Of a stretch of DNA of 54,283 nucleotides, positions 15,414 to 23,657 are shown one piece after another (within the stretch, counting starts at the first letter, position 1; each line of letters starts with the position of its first letter). The notes below the pieces were generated by a model. The model was not told the DNA's origin. It saw nothing but the letters and a program-made list of their open reading frames with translations, and searched no databases. The DNA comes from Elusimicrobia bacterium GWC2_61_19. Lineage in GTDB: Bacteria > Elusimicrobiota > Elusimicrobia > Elusimicrobiales > UBA9959. Position numbers and translations under genes: made by a program. Where the stretch lies: assembly GCA_001799795.1 (NCBI GenBank), contig MGUD01000019.1:1-54283 (forward strand). Reading direction: 5' to 3'.

Positions 15414-16532
15414 TTACAGGGCCGGCGCCGGGGCCGCCGGCGTGGGCAGCGGCAGGTACTGCCGGTAATTTCCGTTGTCTATGGTGAAGGCTTTGGGCCC
15501 CAGCACGCCTTTGCGGCCCAGGTAGCCGGGCACCATGGGCGGCGTGGTGGCGTAAAAATTGTAGATCAGGTTGGGGATGGTCCACATCTTCACCCGGCGG
15601 TCCGCGCTCAGACCGTGGTTGATCATCATTACCAGGTTGTTGGTGCAGTTGTTGCGGGTGGAGTGGTACCACTCGCCGTCGCGGTTTACCGTGGCCTGCT
15701 CTACCGTGTCGCGGACCATTTTTTGCAGGCCGGTCTTGTCGGCGAGCAGCGGGTAGAAATTCATCCAGTCTTTGCCGAAAGCCGCGCTGTCCATAGCGTA
15801 GTCCTCGAAATTCGTCAGCAGCCAGATTATGTTGTAGGTCTTCTTGAAGCCGGCTAGCAGCGAGTAGGCCTGGCCTTCGCGGGCGTAGGCCTCCACCGAC
15901 AGGAAGAAACCCTTTGAACGCCGTCCGTCCGCGGCCGTGAATCCGCCGTCCCCGAATTCGTAGAAGAGCAGCGAATGGCCCGCTATGCCGGGCGGCTGGA
16001 CTTTGGTGACGAAATAGACGTTCTTGATGAGTTCCGGGCGGATGGAGGCCTCTACCCAGGAGAAATCGTGGGCGGCCGCCGTCGGTTCCAGCCAGCGGAG
16101 GTCGGCCACTTCCAGAGCCCCGTCATCCACGCCCAGGAACCGCGCCGGGCGGAACTTGCTTTTATGAGGAGGCGGCTCGGCGGCGGCGGGGTCCGGGGTA
16201 TACTCCTGTATGCTTGAAACTTTTATCGTGTCCACGTCGTCGGAGGCCTCGGCCTTGCCCCAGATCTCAACGGTGCGGTCGTCGAACTGCGCGGCCTGTT
16301 CTTTGGAGAGTTCCAGGATAAAGACCCGCCCGTCCTCGGTATTGAGGACGGTTCTCTCCGGGTGCACGGTCACAAGGCCGCGCAGGAAGTAGACCACGGC
16401 GTGTTTGTCCGCCGGTGCGGCCGCTTCCGGCCTGGGCAGCGGCGAGGTGTAGAGGTCGCTGAAATCATCGGCCTTGGCCGCGCCGGTCAGCGTCAGGGAA
16501 ATTAAAAAAGGCAGCATGAGTTTCGCGTTCAT
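15414..16532 (-). CDS. Secreted DUF4105 (Lnb N-terminal periplasmic domain) protein
   Basis: 372 residues from the ATG at 16532, giving a signal peptide (MNAKLMLPFLISLTLTGAAKA). Residues about 40-115 form a small beta-rich domain (LNTEDGRVFILELS, TVEIWGKA) of unknown kind. From about 150 the DUF4105 pattern appears: GHSLLFYEFGDG, a FFLSVEAYAREG strand, YPLLADKTG, and the conserved TRNNCTNNL (Cys and His/Asn cluster suggesting a papain-like peptidase site). A Pro/Ala tail follows. Periplasmic. No ribosome site; a TATAAT abuts the ATG, so the real transcription start is unclear. Confidence 0.7.
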   Translation of the reverse strand: MNAKLMLPFLISLTLTGAAKADDFSDLYTSPLPRPEAAAPADKHAVVYFLRGLVTVHPERTVLNTEDGRVFILELSKEQAAQFDDRTVEIWGKAEASDDVDTIKVSSIQEYTPDPAAAEPPPHKSKFRPARFLGVDDGALEVADLRWLEPTAAAHDFSWVEASIRPELIKNVYFVTKVQPPGIAGHSLLFYEFGDGGFTAADGRRSKGFFLSVEAYAREGQAYSLLAGFKKTYNIIWLLTNFEDYAMDSAAFGKDWMNFYPLLADKTGLQKMVRDTVEQATVNRDGEWYHSTRNNCTNNLVMMINHGLSADRRVKMWTIPNLIYNFYATTPPMVPGYLGRKGVLGPKAFTIDNGNYRQYLPLPTPAAPAPAL

Positions 16533-16601
16533 ATTATAATGGTAACTTTTAGGCCGCGCCGGCCATAGAGGCAAAGGGCCCAGGCCGGCGGGGTTATATT
16601 T

Positions 16602-16617
16602 CCCAGGCCTGCCTGGG
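16602..16617. repeat. Short palindrome in intergenic region
   Basis: Palindrome CCCAGGCCTGCCTGGG between the divergent DUF4105 and kinase genes; no T-run, so not a terminator. Confidence 0.3.
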
Positions 16618-16629
16618 CACTGCGGCCCC

Positions 16630-16704
16630 GCGCCTATTACTGCACGTGCATAGCATTGGCCGTCTGAGACGCATAGCGCCTATTACGGCACCTGCATAGC
16701 ATTG
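16630..16704. repeat. Direct repeat pair upstream of the kinase-RapZC gene
   Basis: Two 29-nt copies (16630-16658 and 16676-16704) differing at two positions, centred on TATTAC(T/G)GCAC and TGCATAGCATTG, 46 nt apart. The second copy ends exactly at the TATAAT -10 box (16705-16710), so it covers the -35 and spacer. A related repeat (TAATACGGCA..CCATAGG) lies upstream of the PIN-TRAM gene at 29089-29132. Confidence 0.6.
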
Positions 16705-16710
16705 TATAAT
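16705..16710 (+). promoter_or_regulatory. -10 box of the amino-sugar operon
   Basis: TATAAT, 8 nt before the ATG at 16719; no Shine-Dalgarno. The -35 position falls in the direct repeat (TATTAC). Confidence 0.55.
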
Positions 16711-16718
16711 TAGGCTAT

Positions 16719-18179
16719 ATGCCGCTTAAGAATACGGAAAAGGAAGCCGCCGCCCTGAAACCCCAGCCGGAAGCCCCGCTGCGGGCGCTTTATAAAAAGA
16801 CTTTCGGCCTCGAGCCCGAGGTGTTCGAGCCGCTCAAGGCCGACGGTTCCGCCCGCCGGCTGTTCCGCATGAAGGACGCCGGCCGTTCCGTTATAGGGGC
16901 TTTCGGCCCCGACAAACTGGAGAACAGGGCTTTCCTGGAGTTCTCGCGGCATTTCCGCGCCGAGAAACTTCCCGTCCCGGAAATTTACGCCGCGGACCAG
17001 CCGCAGGGCGTGTACCTGGAAGAGGACCTGGGCAGCACCACGCTTTTTGAATACCTCGGCGCCGAGAGAAAGGGAGCGGAGCTGCCCGCGCAGGTCATGG
17101 CGGCGTATAAGAAGGTCCTTGAGTGGCTGCCGCGTTTTCAGGCGCAGGCGGGCCGCGGTCTCGACTTCTCGTTCTGCTATCCGCGCGCCAGTTTCGACCG
17201 CCAGTCCATAATGTGGGACCTGAATTATTTCAAATATTATTTTCTGAAGCTGGCCAAGATCCCGTTCAACGAGGCTAAACTCGAGGACGACTTCGTCCGC
17301 TTCACCGATTTCCTGCTGGAGGCCCCGGCCGATTATTTCCTTTACCGCGACTTCCAGAGCCGCAATATCATGCTGCGGGACGGCGAACCCTGGTTCATCG
17401 ATTATCAGGGCGGGCGTAAGGGCGCCCCTCATTACGACCTGGCCTCGCTGCTCTACGACGCCAAGGCGGACCTGTCGCCCGAGACGCGTTCCGCCCTGCG
17501 CAAGCATTACCTGGAAGCCTCCGGCCTGAAGGCCGCGGCCTTCATGCGGCATTACCACGCCTTCGTCTACATCCGCATCATGCAGGCCATGGGCGCCTAT
17601 GGCCTGCGCGGTTTTTACGAGGGAAAAACCCATTTCCTCAACAGCGTGCCCTATGCGGTGCGCAACATAGAGTGGCTGCTGCGCAACACCGAGCTGGAAG
17701 TGAAAGTGCCGGAACTGACGGCGGCCTTCAAGCGCATAGCCGCCTCCTCTTATCTTAGGCAGTTCGGCAAGACCAAGCTGGGGCTGACAGTACGTGTTAC
17801 CAGCTTTTCTTTTAAGAACGGACTGCCGCTGGACGAGAAAGGCCACGGCGGCGGCTTTGTGTTCGACTGCCGCGCGTTGCCGAACCCCGGGCGGTACGAG
17901 GCTTACGCTAACCTCACCGGCCTGGATAAACCGGTAATAGATTTTCTGAAGAAAGAGCCGGAGGTGGCCAGGTATCTCGACAGCGTCTTCGCCATAACCG
18001 ATATGAGCGTCGAGAATTATCTCTCGCGCAACTTTACTTCGCTGATGGTGAACTTCGGCTGCACCGGCGGCAGACATCGCTCCGTCTATTGCGCCGAGGC
18101 GCTGGCCGCCCGCGTTAAGGCCAAATACGGCGCCCGCGTGGAGCTGACCCACCGGGAATTCCCAGGGCTGGCCAAGTGA
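16719..18179 (+). CDS. AmgK-like sugar kinase fused to a RapZ C-terminal domain
   Basis: 486 residues. N-terminal part (about 20-345) is an aminoglycoside-phosphotransferase-fold kinase: catalytic loop [10 protein letters not shown] and metal/DFG-like [22 protein letters not shown], the pattern of AmgK (anomeric N-acetylmuramate/GlcNAc kinase). The C-terminal 134 residues (from 353) are a RapZ C-terminal domain without its P-loop ATPase: [20 protein letters not shown], and [12 protein letters not shown] near 447. In E. coli RapZ this domain senses glucosamine-6-phosphate. A kinase with a built-in amino-sugar sensor is a reasonable inference. GTGA overlap couples it to the MurU-like gene. Probably leaderless. 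Confidence 0.85.
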   Translation: MPLKNTEKEAAALKPQPEAPLRALYKKTFGLEPEVFEPLKADGSARRLFRMKDAGRSVIGAFGPDKLENRAFLEFSRHFRAEKLPVPEIYAADQPQGVYLEEDLGSTTLFEYLGAERKGAELPAQVMAAYKKVLEWLPRFQAQAGRGLDFSFCYPRASFDRQSIMWDLNYFKYYFLKLAKIPFNEAKLEDDFVRFTDFLLEAPADYFLYRDFQSRNIMLRDGEPWFIDYQGGRKGAPHYDLASLLYDAKADLSPETRSALRKHYLEASGLKAAAFMRHYHAFVYIRIMQAMGAYGLRGFYEGKTHFLNSVPYAVRNIEWLLRNTELEVKVPELTAAFKRIAASSYLRQFGKTKLGLTVRVTSFSFKNGLPLDEKGHGGGFVFDCRALPNPGRYEAYANLTGLDKPVIDFLKKEPEVARYLDSVFAITDMSVENYLSRNFTSLMVNFGCTGGRHRSVYCAEALAARVKAKYGARVELTHREFPGLAK

Positions 18180-18877
18180 AAGCCATGATCTTTGCCGCGG
18201 GGCTGGGCACGCGCCTGCGCCCGCTCACCTACGAGCTCCCCAAGGCGCTGCTGGACGTGAACGGCGCGCCCCTGCTGGAGCTGGTTATGCGGCGCCTGGC
18301 CGCCGCCGGGGTGAAAGAATTCGTGGTGAACACCCACCATTTCCACGAAAAGATAGAGGCCTTCCTGCGCGCGAAGGATAATTTCGGGCTGAAGGTGGAA
18401 ATTTCCCGCGAGGCGGCTTTCCCGCTGGAGACCGGCGGCGGGCTGAAAAAAGCGGCGGCTTTTTTCAGCGACGGGACGCCTTTTTTCGCCTATAACGCCG
18501 ACGTCTATTCCGAAATGGACCTGGGCGCGCTTTACGCGGCGCATCTGGCCTCGGGCGCGCTGGTTACGCTAGCCGTGCGCGAGCGCCCGTCGAAGCGGCG
18601 TTTGCTTTTCGACGCGCGGATGGACCTGAAGGGGCGGGAAGGGGAAACGGCCGCCGCCGGGCTCAAGCCCTTCGCTTTCAGCGGCATCCAGGTCATCTCG
18701 CCAAGTATCTTTTCCGAGATCAGCGAGGAGGGGGTGTTCTCCGTCACCGGTGTCTACCTGCGCCTGGCCGCCGCGGGCAGGAAAATAAAAGGTTTCGAGG
18801 ACAGGTCCCCGTACTGGAGCGATATCGGCGACCCCGAGCGGCTCGAGGCCGTGCGTAAGCGGGCAAAACAATTATGA
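18176..18877 (+). CDS. MurU-like sugar-1-phosphate nucleotidyltransferase
   Basis: 233 residues. Nucleotidyltransferase signature [12 protein letters not shown] at the N-terminus, substrate-lysine segment [10 protein letters not shown], and metal-binding NADVYSEMD. Length and lack of a left-handed helix domain fit MurU/RfbA-short types, which join UTP to MurNAc-1-phosphate. Next to an AmgK-like kinase this suggests the anomeric cell-wall recycling route (MurNAc to UDP-MurNAc). GTG at 18176 overlaps the kinase stop codon; the ATG at 18185 is the alternative start. Its stop overlaps the next ATG. Confidence 0.82.
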   Translation: MKAMIFAAGLGTRLRPLTYELPKALLDVNGAPLLELVMRRLAAAGVKEFVVNTHHFHEKIEAFLRAKDNFGLKVEISREAAFPLETGGGLKKAAAFFSDGTPFFAYNADVYSEMDLGALYAAHLASGALVTLAVRERPSKRRLLFDARMDLKGREGETAAAGLKPFAFSGIQVISPSIFSEISEEGVFSVTGVYLRLAAAGRKIKGFEDRSPYWSDIGDPERLEAVRKRAKQL

Positions 18878-19287
18878 AACTTAAAGAACTGATGCGGGTG
18901 CTGATAAACGAAGAAATGCTGGACGTCAACGTCTACGCCGAGGAGGCGGAGCTCTTTGGCGCCGACCCGAAGCACGGCAAGGAAATAAAGGCGCTGTTCT
19001 CCGGCCTTGCCGAGGAGAAAAAAGCCCGCCTGAAAGAGATCGGGCGCATCTCCAAAGGCGGCACCGGTTTCCGCCAGCGCAAGACGGAAACGTCCCGCTC
19101 GGTAGAGGCCGCCCTGCGCCTGCACATTACGCGCGCCCAGACCGGCATCCGTCTCTACACGGAGCTGATAATCCTCCTGAAAAAACCGGAATTCAAGGAG
19201 AACATAGCCGCCATGTGCACGGCCGAACGCCGCACGCTCGCCGCGCTGAAAAAACTTCAGCTAAGCATAAAGGGCGGAAAAGCGTAA
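18874..19287 (+). CDS. Ferritin-like four-helix protein with degenerate metal ligands
   Basis: 137 residues, all helical. The pattern ([60 protein letters not shown]) resembles rubrerythrin/ferritin-like proteins, but the E-x-x-H pairs expected for a diiron site read E-x-x-R or are absent. Metal binding is doubtful. ATGA overlap with the MurU-like gene places it in the amino-sugar operon; its role there is unknown. Confidence 0.55.
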   Translation: MKLKELMRVLINEEMLDVNVYAEEAELFGADPKHGKEIKALFSGLAEEKKARLKEIGRISKGGTGFRQRKTETSRSVEAALRLHITRAQTGIRLYTELIILLKKPEFKENIAAMCTAERRTLAALKKLQLSIKGGKA

Positions 19288-19290
19288 CGC

Positions 19291-19749
19291 ATGATCGCTT
19301 CCGACCTCGAAACTGTCGGCCGGCAGGCCGTGCCGTCGCCCGGTATCGAAAAGGCCCTGGCATTTCTGCGCCGGCCGGACGTGCGGGCCCTGCCCGACGG
19401 GAAATATGAGATAGACGGGGAGCGCGTCTTCGCCATCGTGCAGCGCTATGAGACCGCGGCGCCGGCCCGGCCCCGCTACGAAGCGCACAGGAAATATATA
19501 GACCTGCAGTTCATCGCCGCCGGCGCCGAAGTTATCGGCTGGGCGCCGCTGGGCCTGCTGGCCGTCACGGAGCCCTACGACGCGGCTAAGGATATCTGTT
19601 TCGGCGCGGTCCCCGCGGGTAAGGACGCCGCCGTCCGCCTGGGGGCCGGCCAGCTGGCGGTGCTCTATCCGGAAGACGCCCACGCGCCCAGGCTGGCCGC
19701 GGGGGCGCCCGGCCCGGTCACAAAGATAGTGGTTAAAGTTCTGGTGTAG
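19291..19749 (+). CDS. YhcH/YjgK/YiaL family protein
   Basis: 152 residues, normal length. Small cupin-like beta-barrel of the YhcH group; seen are the conserved YEAHRKYIDLQF and PEDAHAP segments with the His/Glu metal ligands. Homologues sit in operons for sialic acid, N-acetyl sugars or beta-galactosides and are thought to handle sugar anomers. Here it is 3 nt after the ferritin-like gene in the kinase-MurU operon, which supports an amino-sugar role. Confidence 0.82.
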   Translation: MIASDLETVGRQAVPSPGIEKALAFLRRPDVRALPDGKYEIDGERVFAIVQRYETAAPARPRYEAHRKYIDLQFIAAGAEVIGWAPLGLLAVTEPYDAAKDICFGAVPAGKDAAVRLGAGQLAVLYPEDAHAPRLAAGAPGPVTKIVVKVLV

Positions 19750-19769
19750 GTCCGCCCGCGCGAAATTTT

Positions 19770-20546
19770 ATGGCAAAACAAAAAATAGCCGACGGCTCCG
19801 AGGTTTACTGGGACGGAGCCCAGTATGACGCCTTCAACCAGCCCTACGCGGACGACATGAAGTTCCTGCTGGCCGAGGCGAAAAAGGCCCGCGGGCCCGT
19901 GCTGGAGCTGGCCTGCGGCACCGGCCGCCTGACTATTCCTTTAAAGAGGGCCGGTATAGATATCACCGGTTTGGACCTCGCGGCCCCGATGCTCGCACAG
20001 GCCAGGGGCAAGGCCGCCGAGGCCGGTGTGAAAGTGAATTTTGTGCGCGGGGACGCCCGCAATTTCCGGCTCGGGCGGCGGTTCAAGCTGATATTCATGG
20101 CTTTCAACTCCCTGCAGCATATCGGCCGCCGCCAGGACCTTGAGGCCCTTTTTTTCTGCGTTTCCAGGCATCTGGCCCCGGGGGGGCGGTTCATTTTCGA
20201 CGTTTTCAACCCGAATCCGCACTGCCTGGTGCGCGACTGCGACGAACTGCTGCCGGTGGCTTATTATCAGGACCCCGCCGGCGGGGGCAAAATGCTCGTC
20301 AACGAACAATATTCCTATGACAGGGCGGCCCAGGTTTCGCGCCTGACCTGGCATTACAGGCGTGAAAAAGACGGGAAAACGCTTAAAAAAAGCCTTAATC
20401 TGCGGTGTTTTTACCCAGAGGAGCTGAGAGCGCTGGTCCATTACAACGGTTTTAAGGTCCTGGCCAGGTACGGGGACTTTGAGCGGGGGGCGTTCAGCGG
20501 TGATTCCCTGAAACAGGTGCTGGTTTGCGCCCCGCGGGCTAAATAG
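19770..20546 (+). CDS. Class I SAM-dependent methyltransferase
   Basis: 258 residues. Motif I VLELACGTGRLTIPL near residue 43, acidic end of strand 2 (GLDLAAPML), motif II/III GDARNFRLG and FMAFNSLQHI, and post-motif PGGRFIFDVFNP. A methyltransferase-25/11 type fold with a beta-rich insertion after residue 150. Substrate unknown. 20 nt after the YhcH gene; last gene before the rpsF promoter. Confidence 0.85.
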   Translation: MAKQKIADGSEVYWDGAQYDAFNQPYADDMKFLLAEAKKARGPVLELACGTGRLTIPLKRAGIDITGLDLAAPMLAQARGKAAEAGVKVNFVRGDARNFRLGRRFKLIFMAFNSLQHIGRRQDLEALFFCVSRHLAPGGRFIFDVFNPNPHCLVRDCDELLPVAYYQDPAGGGKMLVNEQYSYDRAAQVSRLTWHYRREKDGKTLKKSLNLRCFYPEELRALVHYNGFKVLARYGDFERGAFSGDSLKQVLVCAPRAK

Positions 20547-20575
20547 TTGAAACTCCGGCCTAAATTTGGTATCCT
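20547..20575 (+). promoter_or_regulatory. Promoter of the rpsF operon
   Basis: TTGAAA (20547-20552), 17-nt spacer, TATCCT (20570-20575); the rpsF ATG follows after 9 nt with no Shine-Dalgarno, implying a leaderless ribosomal-protein mRNA. Confidence 0.7.
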
Positions 20576-20584
20576 AAACCTACT

Positions 20585-20893
20585 ATGAACACTTATGAGT
20601 TAATGTTGATCATCAACCCCCAGCTTTCAGACGCCGAGATCGCTGAGGCCGTGGAAAAGGCCAAGAAGATCCTGACCGACGAGAAAGCGGAAGTCCTTGC
20701 CGAAGACAGGCTGGGCCGCAAAAAATTCTCTCACGCCGTGGGCAAGAACCGCGACGGCTTCTACATTTACATGAAGGTCAAAGCCGCTCCCGAGAGCGTG
20801 AAGGCCATAAACCACAGCCTGAACCTGCAGGAAACCGTCCTGCGCGCCATGATGATGAAGGCGTCGGCGGAGCAGCCCGTTAAGAAAGCCTAA
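20585..20893 (+). CDS. rpsF: 30S ribosomal protein S6
   Basis: 102 residues. Binds S18 in the platform of the small subunit. NTYELMLIINPQLSD start, LGRKKFSHAVGKNRDGFYIYM and the VLRAMMMK end are typical. First gene of the conserved rpsF-ssb-rpsR-rplI-dnaB string. Confidence 0.97.
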   Translation: MNTYELMLIINPQLSDAEIAEAVEKAKKILTDEKAEVLAEDRLGRKKFSHAVGKNRDGFYIYMKVKAAPESVKAINHSLNLQETVLRAMMMKASAEQPVKKA

Positions 20894-20910
20894 GGGCCCG
20901 CGAGGGGATC

Positions 20911-21357
20911 ATGGATATCCGTATTCCCGAGCTCAACCAGGTCCTTATCGCCGGCAGGCTGACGCGCGATCCCGAACTGCGCTTCACCCAGAAAGGCCTT
21001 GGAGTAGCTTCCTTTTCGCTGGCCGCCAACCGGCCGCACAAAGATCCGGTCTCCGGGGAATGGAAAGACGACACGACTTTCATTTCCGTGAACGTTTGGG
21101 GCGAGGCCGCCGAGCGCTGCAAGGATAAGTTGAAGAAAGGCAGCCCGGTCATGGTGGAAGGCCGCCTGGTTAATTCGGAGTATACCGATAGATCCGGCCA
21201 GAAGCGCAAAGAGATAAAGATAAACGCCCGCAGGGTCCAGTCCCTGGCCAAAAGCGGGACCGACGCAGGCGAAGCGCCCCCGCCCCGAGAGGCGGAGGAG
21301 AAACCCGAAGCGGAGCCGCGAAGCGACGCCAACGGCATAGAAGAAGTACCGTTTTAA
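20911..21357 (+). CDS. ssb: Single-stranded DNA-binding protein
   Basis: 148 residues. OB fold at 1-110 (LNQVLIAGRLTRDPELRFT, FISVNVWGEAAERC, VMVEGRLVNSEY) and an acidic, Pro-rich tail ending EEVPF, the variant of the DDIPF tip that docks replication and repair proteins. GAGGGG ribosome site just upstream. Placed between rpsF and rpsR as in most bacteria. Confidence 0.97.
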   Translation: MDIRIPELNQVLIAGRLTRDPELRFTQKGLGVASFSLAANRPHKDPVSGEWKDDTTFISVNVWGEAAERCKDKLKKGSPVMVEGRLVNSEYTDRSGQKRKEIKINARRVQSLAKSGTDAGEAPPPREAEEKPEAEPRSDANGIEEVPF

Positions 21358-21379
21358 AACTAGCGCAGGAGCAAAAACT

Positions 21380-21706
21380 ATGGAGAACAAAGAAACAACC
21401 CCCGCCGTTCAGCCCGCAGCCGCACCCCGGCCCATGGGCGCACCCCCCATGCACCGCGACTCGGCCGGCCCCCGCCGCCCCGGCGGTCCCCGCAGGTTCG
21501 CCCCGCGCCGCAAGGTGTGCAGGCTCTGCGCCGAGCACATAGACCTGGTGGACTACAAACAGGCGCAGATCGTAAAGACCTTCTGCACCGACACCGGCAA
21601 GATCCTTTCCCGCCGCATCACCGGCGCCTGCGCCAAGCATCAGCGCCAGATAATGAGGGCGGTAAAGATCAACCGCAACCTGTCCCTCATGTCCTACAGC
21701 GGCTGA
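21380..21706 (+). CDS. rpsR: 30S ribosomal protein S18, N-terminally extended
   Basis: 108 residues, about 30 more than E. coli S18. The extra part is an N-terminal Pro/Ala/Arg-rich stretch (to about residue 40). The core RKVCRLCAEHIDLVDYK...SRRITGACAKHQRQ has four cysteines (C-x2-C, then two single Cys), so it is the zinc-binding C+ form. AGGAG ribosome site. Confidence 0.96.
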   Translation: MENKETTPAVQPAAAPRPMGAPPMHRDSAGPRRPGGPRRFAPRRKVCRLCAEHIDLVDYKQAQIVKTFCTDTGKILSRRITGACAKHQRQIMRAVKINRNLSLMSYSG

Positions 21707-21740
21707 TCGCCGTCCCATAAACCAGTACTGGAGCTTTAAA

Positions 21741-22190
21741 ATGAAAGTCATACTTAAGAAAGACATCCTTAACCTCGGCCGTTCCGGCGAAATAAAGACC
21801 GTGAAAGACGGCTATGCCCGCAACTTCCTGATGCCCCGCGGCCTGGTGGAAACCGCCACCGGCGGCTCCCTGAAGGCCTGGAAGAACAGCGCCGAAAAGC
21901 GCGCCAAGCGCGTGGCCGCCGAGGACGGCGCCACCAACGAGCTGGCCAAACGCCTTTCCGCCATCACCCTTTCCTTCTCGCGCCCCGTCTCCGAAGACGG
22001 CGTGATGTTCGGATCGGTGGCCAAGAGCGACATCATAAAGAACCTGGCCGCCGCCGACATCGAGATCAACAAGGACATGATACGCCTGCCGGCCTCCCTG
22101 AAAGCCGTGGGCACCTTCGAAGTCGAGATCGCCCTGAAGCCGCATATAGCGGCCAAGGTGAAAGTGGCGGTTTCGGCCCAGAGCAAGTAA
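21741..22190 (+). CDS. rplI: 50S ribosomal protein L9
   Basis: 149 residues. N-terminal signature MKVILKKDILNLGRSGEIKTVKDGYARNFLMPRG, long connecting helix, and C-terminal FGSVAKSDI domain with HIAAKVKVAV strand. Binds the L1-stalk region of 23S rRNA. Confidence 0.97.
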   Translation: MKVILKKDILNLGRSGEIKTVKDGYARNFLMPRGLVETATGGSLKAWKNSAEKRAKRVAAEDGATNELAKRLSAITLSFSRPVSEDGVMFGSVAKSDIIKNLAAADIEINKDMIRLPASLKAVGTFEVEIALKPHIAAKVKVAVSAQSK

Positions 22191-22209
22191 TAGTCTTCCT
22201 TAATTAACG

Positions 22210-22244
22210 CCCGGGTCCGGCTTCCAATGCCCGGCCCGGGTTTA
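22210..22244 (+). terminator. Hairpin between rplI and dnaB (weak terminator or attenuator)
   Basis: CCCGGG-t-CCGG pairs with CCGG-CCCGGG (22210-22220, 22231-22240) with a bulged T and a 10-nt loop, followed by tttaactt. May reduce read-through from ribosomal genes into dnaB. Confidence 0.5.
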
Positions 22245-22264
22245 ACTTAGCAGGGGGCGTGGTT

Positions 22265-23647
22265 ATGGCCTACAACAAAGTTCCTCCAAATTCACTCGAG
22301 GCCGAAATGGCCGTTCTCGGGGCCATGCTCATCGAGAAAGAAGTCATAGAGAGCGTCACGGAGACGCTCCTGCCCAAGAATTTCTACAGCGGCGTCCACA
22401 GCCAGATCTACGAGGCCATCCTGGACCTGCGCGCCCGCAACCTGCCGGTGGACGTGGTCACCCTGTCCGAAGAATTGAAGAAAACCGGCCGCCTGGAAGA
22501 GCTTGGCGGCCAGAAATACCTGGCCGACCTGATGGAAAAAGTTTCCACCGCGGCCCATACCCAGGCTTACGCCCAGATAGTAAAGGAAAAGTCCGTCCTG
22601 CGCGACCTCATCCGTGTCTCCACCGCCGTGGTGGAGAAGTCTTTCGAGGGGTCCGAGGAAGTGGACCGCATCCTGGATTTCGCGCAGGAGCAGGTGCTGG
22701 GCGTGGCGCAGAAGAACACGGACCACGGCTTCTCCGCGGCCTCCGACCTGGCCAAGGAAGTGCTGGACCGGATAGAAAAATATTATTCCAACCATTCCGC
22801 CATCACCGGTGTGCCCACGGGATTTAGCCGCCTCGACGACATGACCGGCGGCCTGCAGAAGTCCGACCTGATCATCCTGGCGGCCCGCCCCAGCCAGGGC
22901 AAGACCGCCATGGCCCTTAACATGGCCTACCACGCCTGCGTCGAGAAAAAGATCCCCACCGCTTTCTTTTCGCTGGAAATGAACAAGCATTCCATCATGC
23001 AGCGTATGATCTGCTCGGCCGCGCGCGCCAACCTCAGCGGCGTCAGGAACGGCCGCCTGCCCCGCGAGATCTGGCCCAGCCTCACCCGCCACACGGCGGA
23101 GGTGTCGGAATCCCCGCTTTACATCGACGACTCTCCCGGCCTGAACATCCTGGAGATCCGCAACCGCACCCGCAAGCTGATGCACCAGCTTAAGGCCGAA
23201 GGCAAGCAGCTGGGCCTGATCATCATCGACTACCTCCAGCTGATCCGCGGCGCCGGCAAGACCGAAAGCCGCCAGCAGGAAGTCTCGGAGATCTCCCGCC
23301 TGCTCAAGGACCTGGCGCGTTCGCTGGAAGTGCCGGTCATGGCGCTCTCGCAGCTTAACCGCCGCAGCGAGGACAAGGGCCGCGAGGGCAACCGCCCGCA
23401 GCTTTCCGACCTGCGCGACTCGGGCTCCATAGAGCAGGACGCCGATGTGGTGGGCCTGATCCACCGCCCCGAATATTACAACCGCACCGACCCGACCCTT
23501 AAGAATCAGGCCATCCTTATAATAGCCAAGCAGCGCAACGGCCCCGTCGGCGACGTCGAGCTGGCTTTCTTCCACGAATACACCAAGTTCGAGAACCCGG
23601 CCATGCCCGGCATTGAATCCGCGGTGCCGGAAGAGGCAGTTTTTTAA
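22265..23647 (+). CDS. dnaB: Replicative DNA helicase
   Basis: 460 residues. N-terminal primase-interacting helical domain (PPNSLEAEMAVLGAML), linker helix, and RecA-like motor: Walker A RPSQGKTAMA near residue 208, Walker B LIIIDYLQLI, and the DLRDSGSIEQDADVV motif. Opens DNA at the fork as a hexamer. The ATG at 22265 with AGGGGG upstream is preferred over a GTG two codons before. 10 nt before alr. Confidence 0.98.
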   Translation: MAYNKVPPNSLEAEMAVLGAMLIEKEVIESVTETLLPKNFYSGVHSQIYEAILDLRARNLPVDVVTLSEELKKTGRLEELGGQKYLADLMEKVSTAAHTQAYAQIVKEKSVLRDLIRVSTAVVEKSFEGSEEVDRILDFAQEQVLGVAQKNTDHGFSAASDLAKEVLDRIEKYYSNHSAITGVPTGFSRLDDMTGGLQKSDLIILAARPSQGKTAMALNMAYHACVEKKIPTAFFSLEMNKHSIMQRMICSAARANLSGVRNGRLPREIWPSLTRHTAEVSESPLYIDDSPGLNILEIRNRTRKLMHQLKAEGKQLGLIIIDYLQLIRGAGKTESRQQEVSEISRLLKDLARSLEVPVMALSQLNRRSEDKGREGNRPQLSDLRDSGSIEQDADVVGLIHRPEYYNRTDPTLKNQAILIIAKQRNGPVGDVELAFFHEYTKFENPAMPGIESAVPEEAVF

Positions 23648-23657
23648 CCAGGGAGAC

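Noticed and set aside
16533-16538. TATAAT as promoter of the DUF4105 gene
   Set aside because: It touches the start codon, so transcription would begin inside the gene; either another box is used or the start differs.
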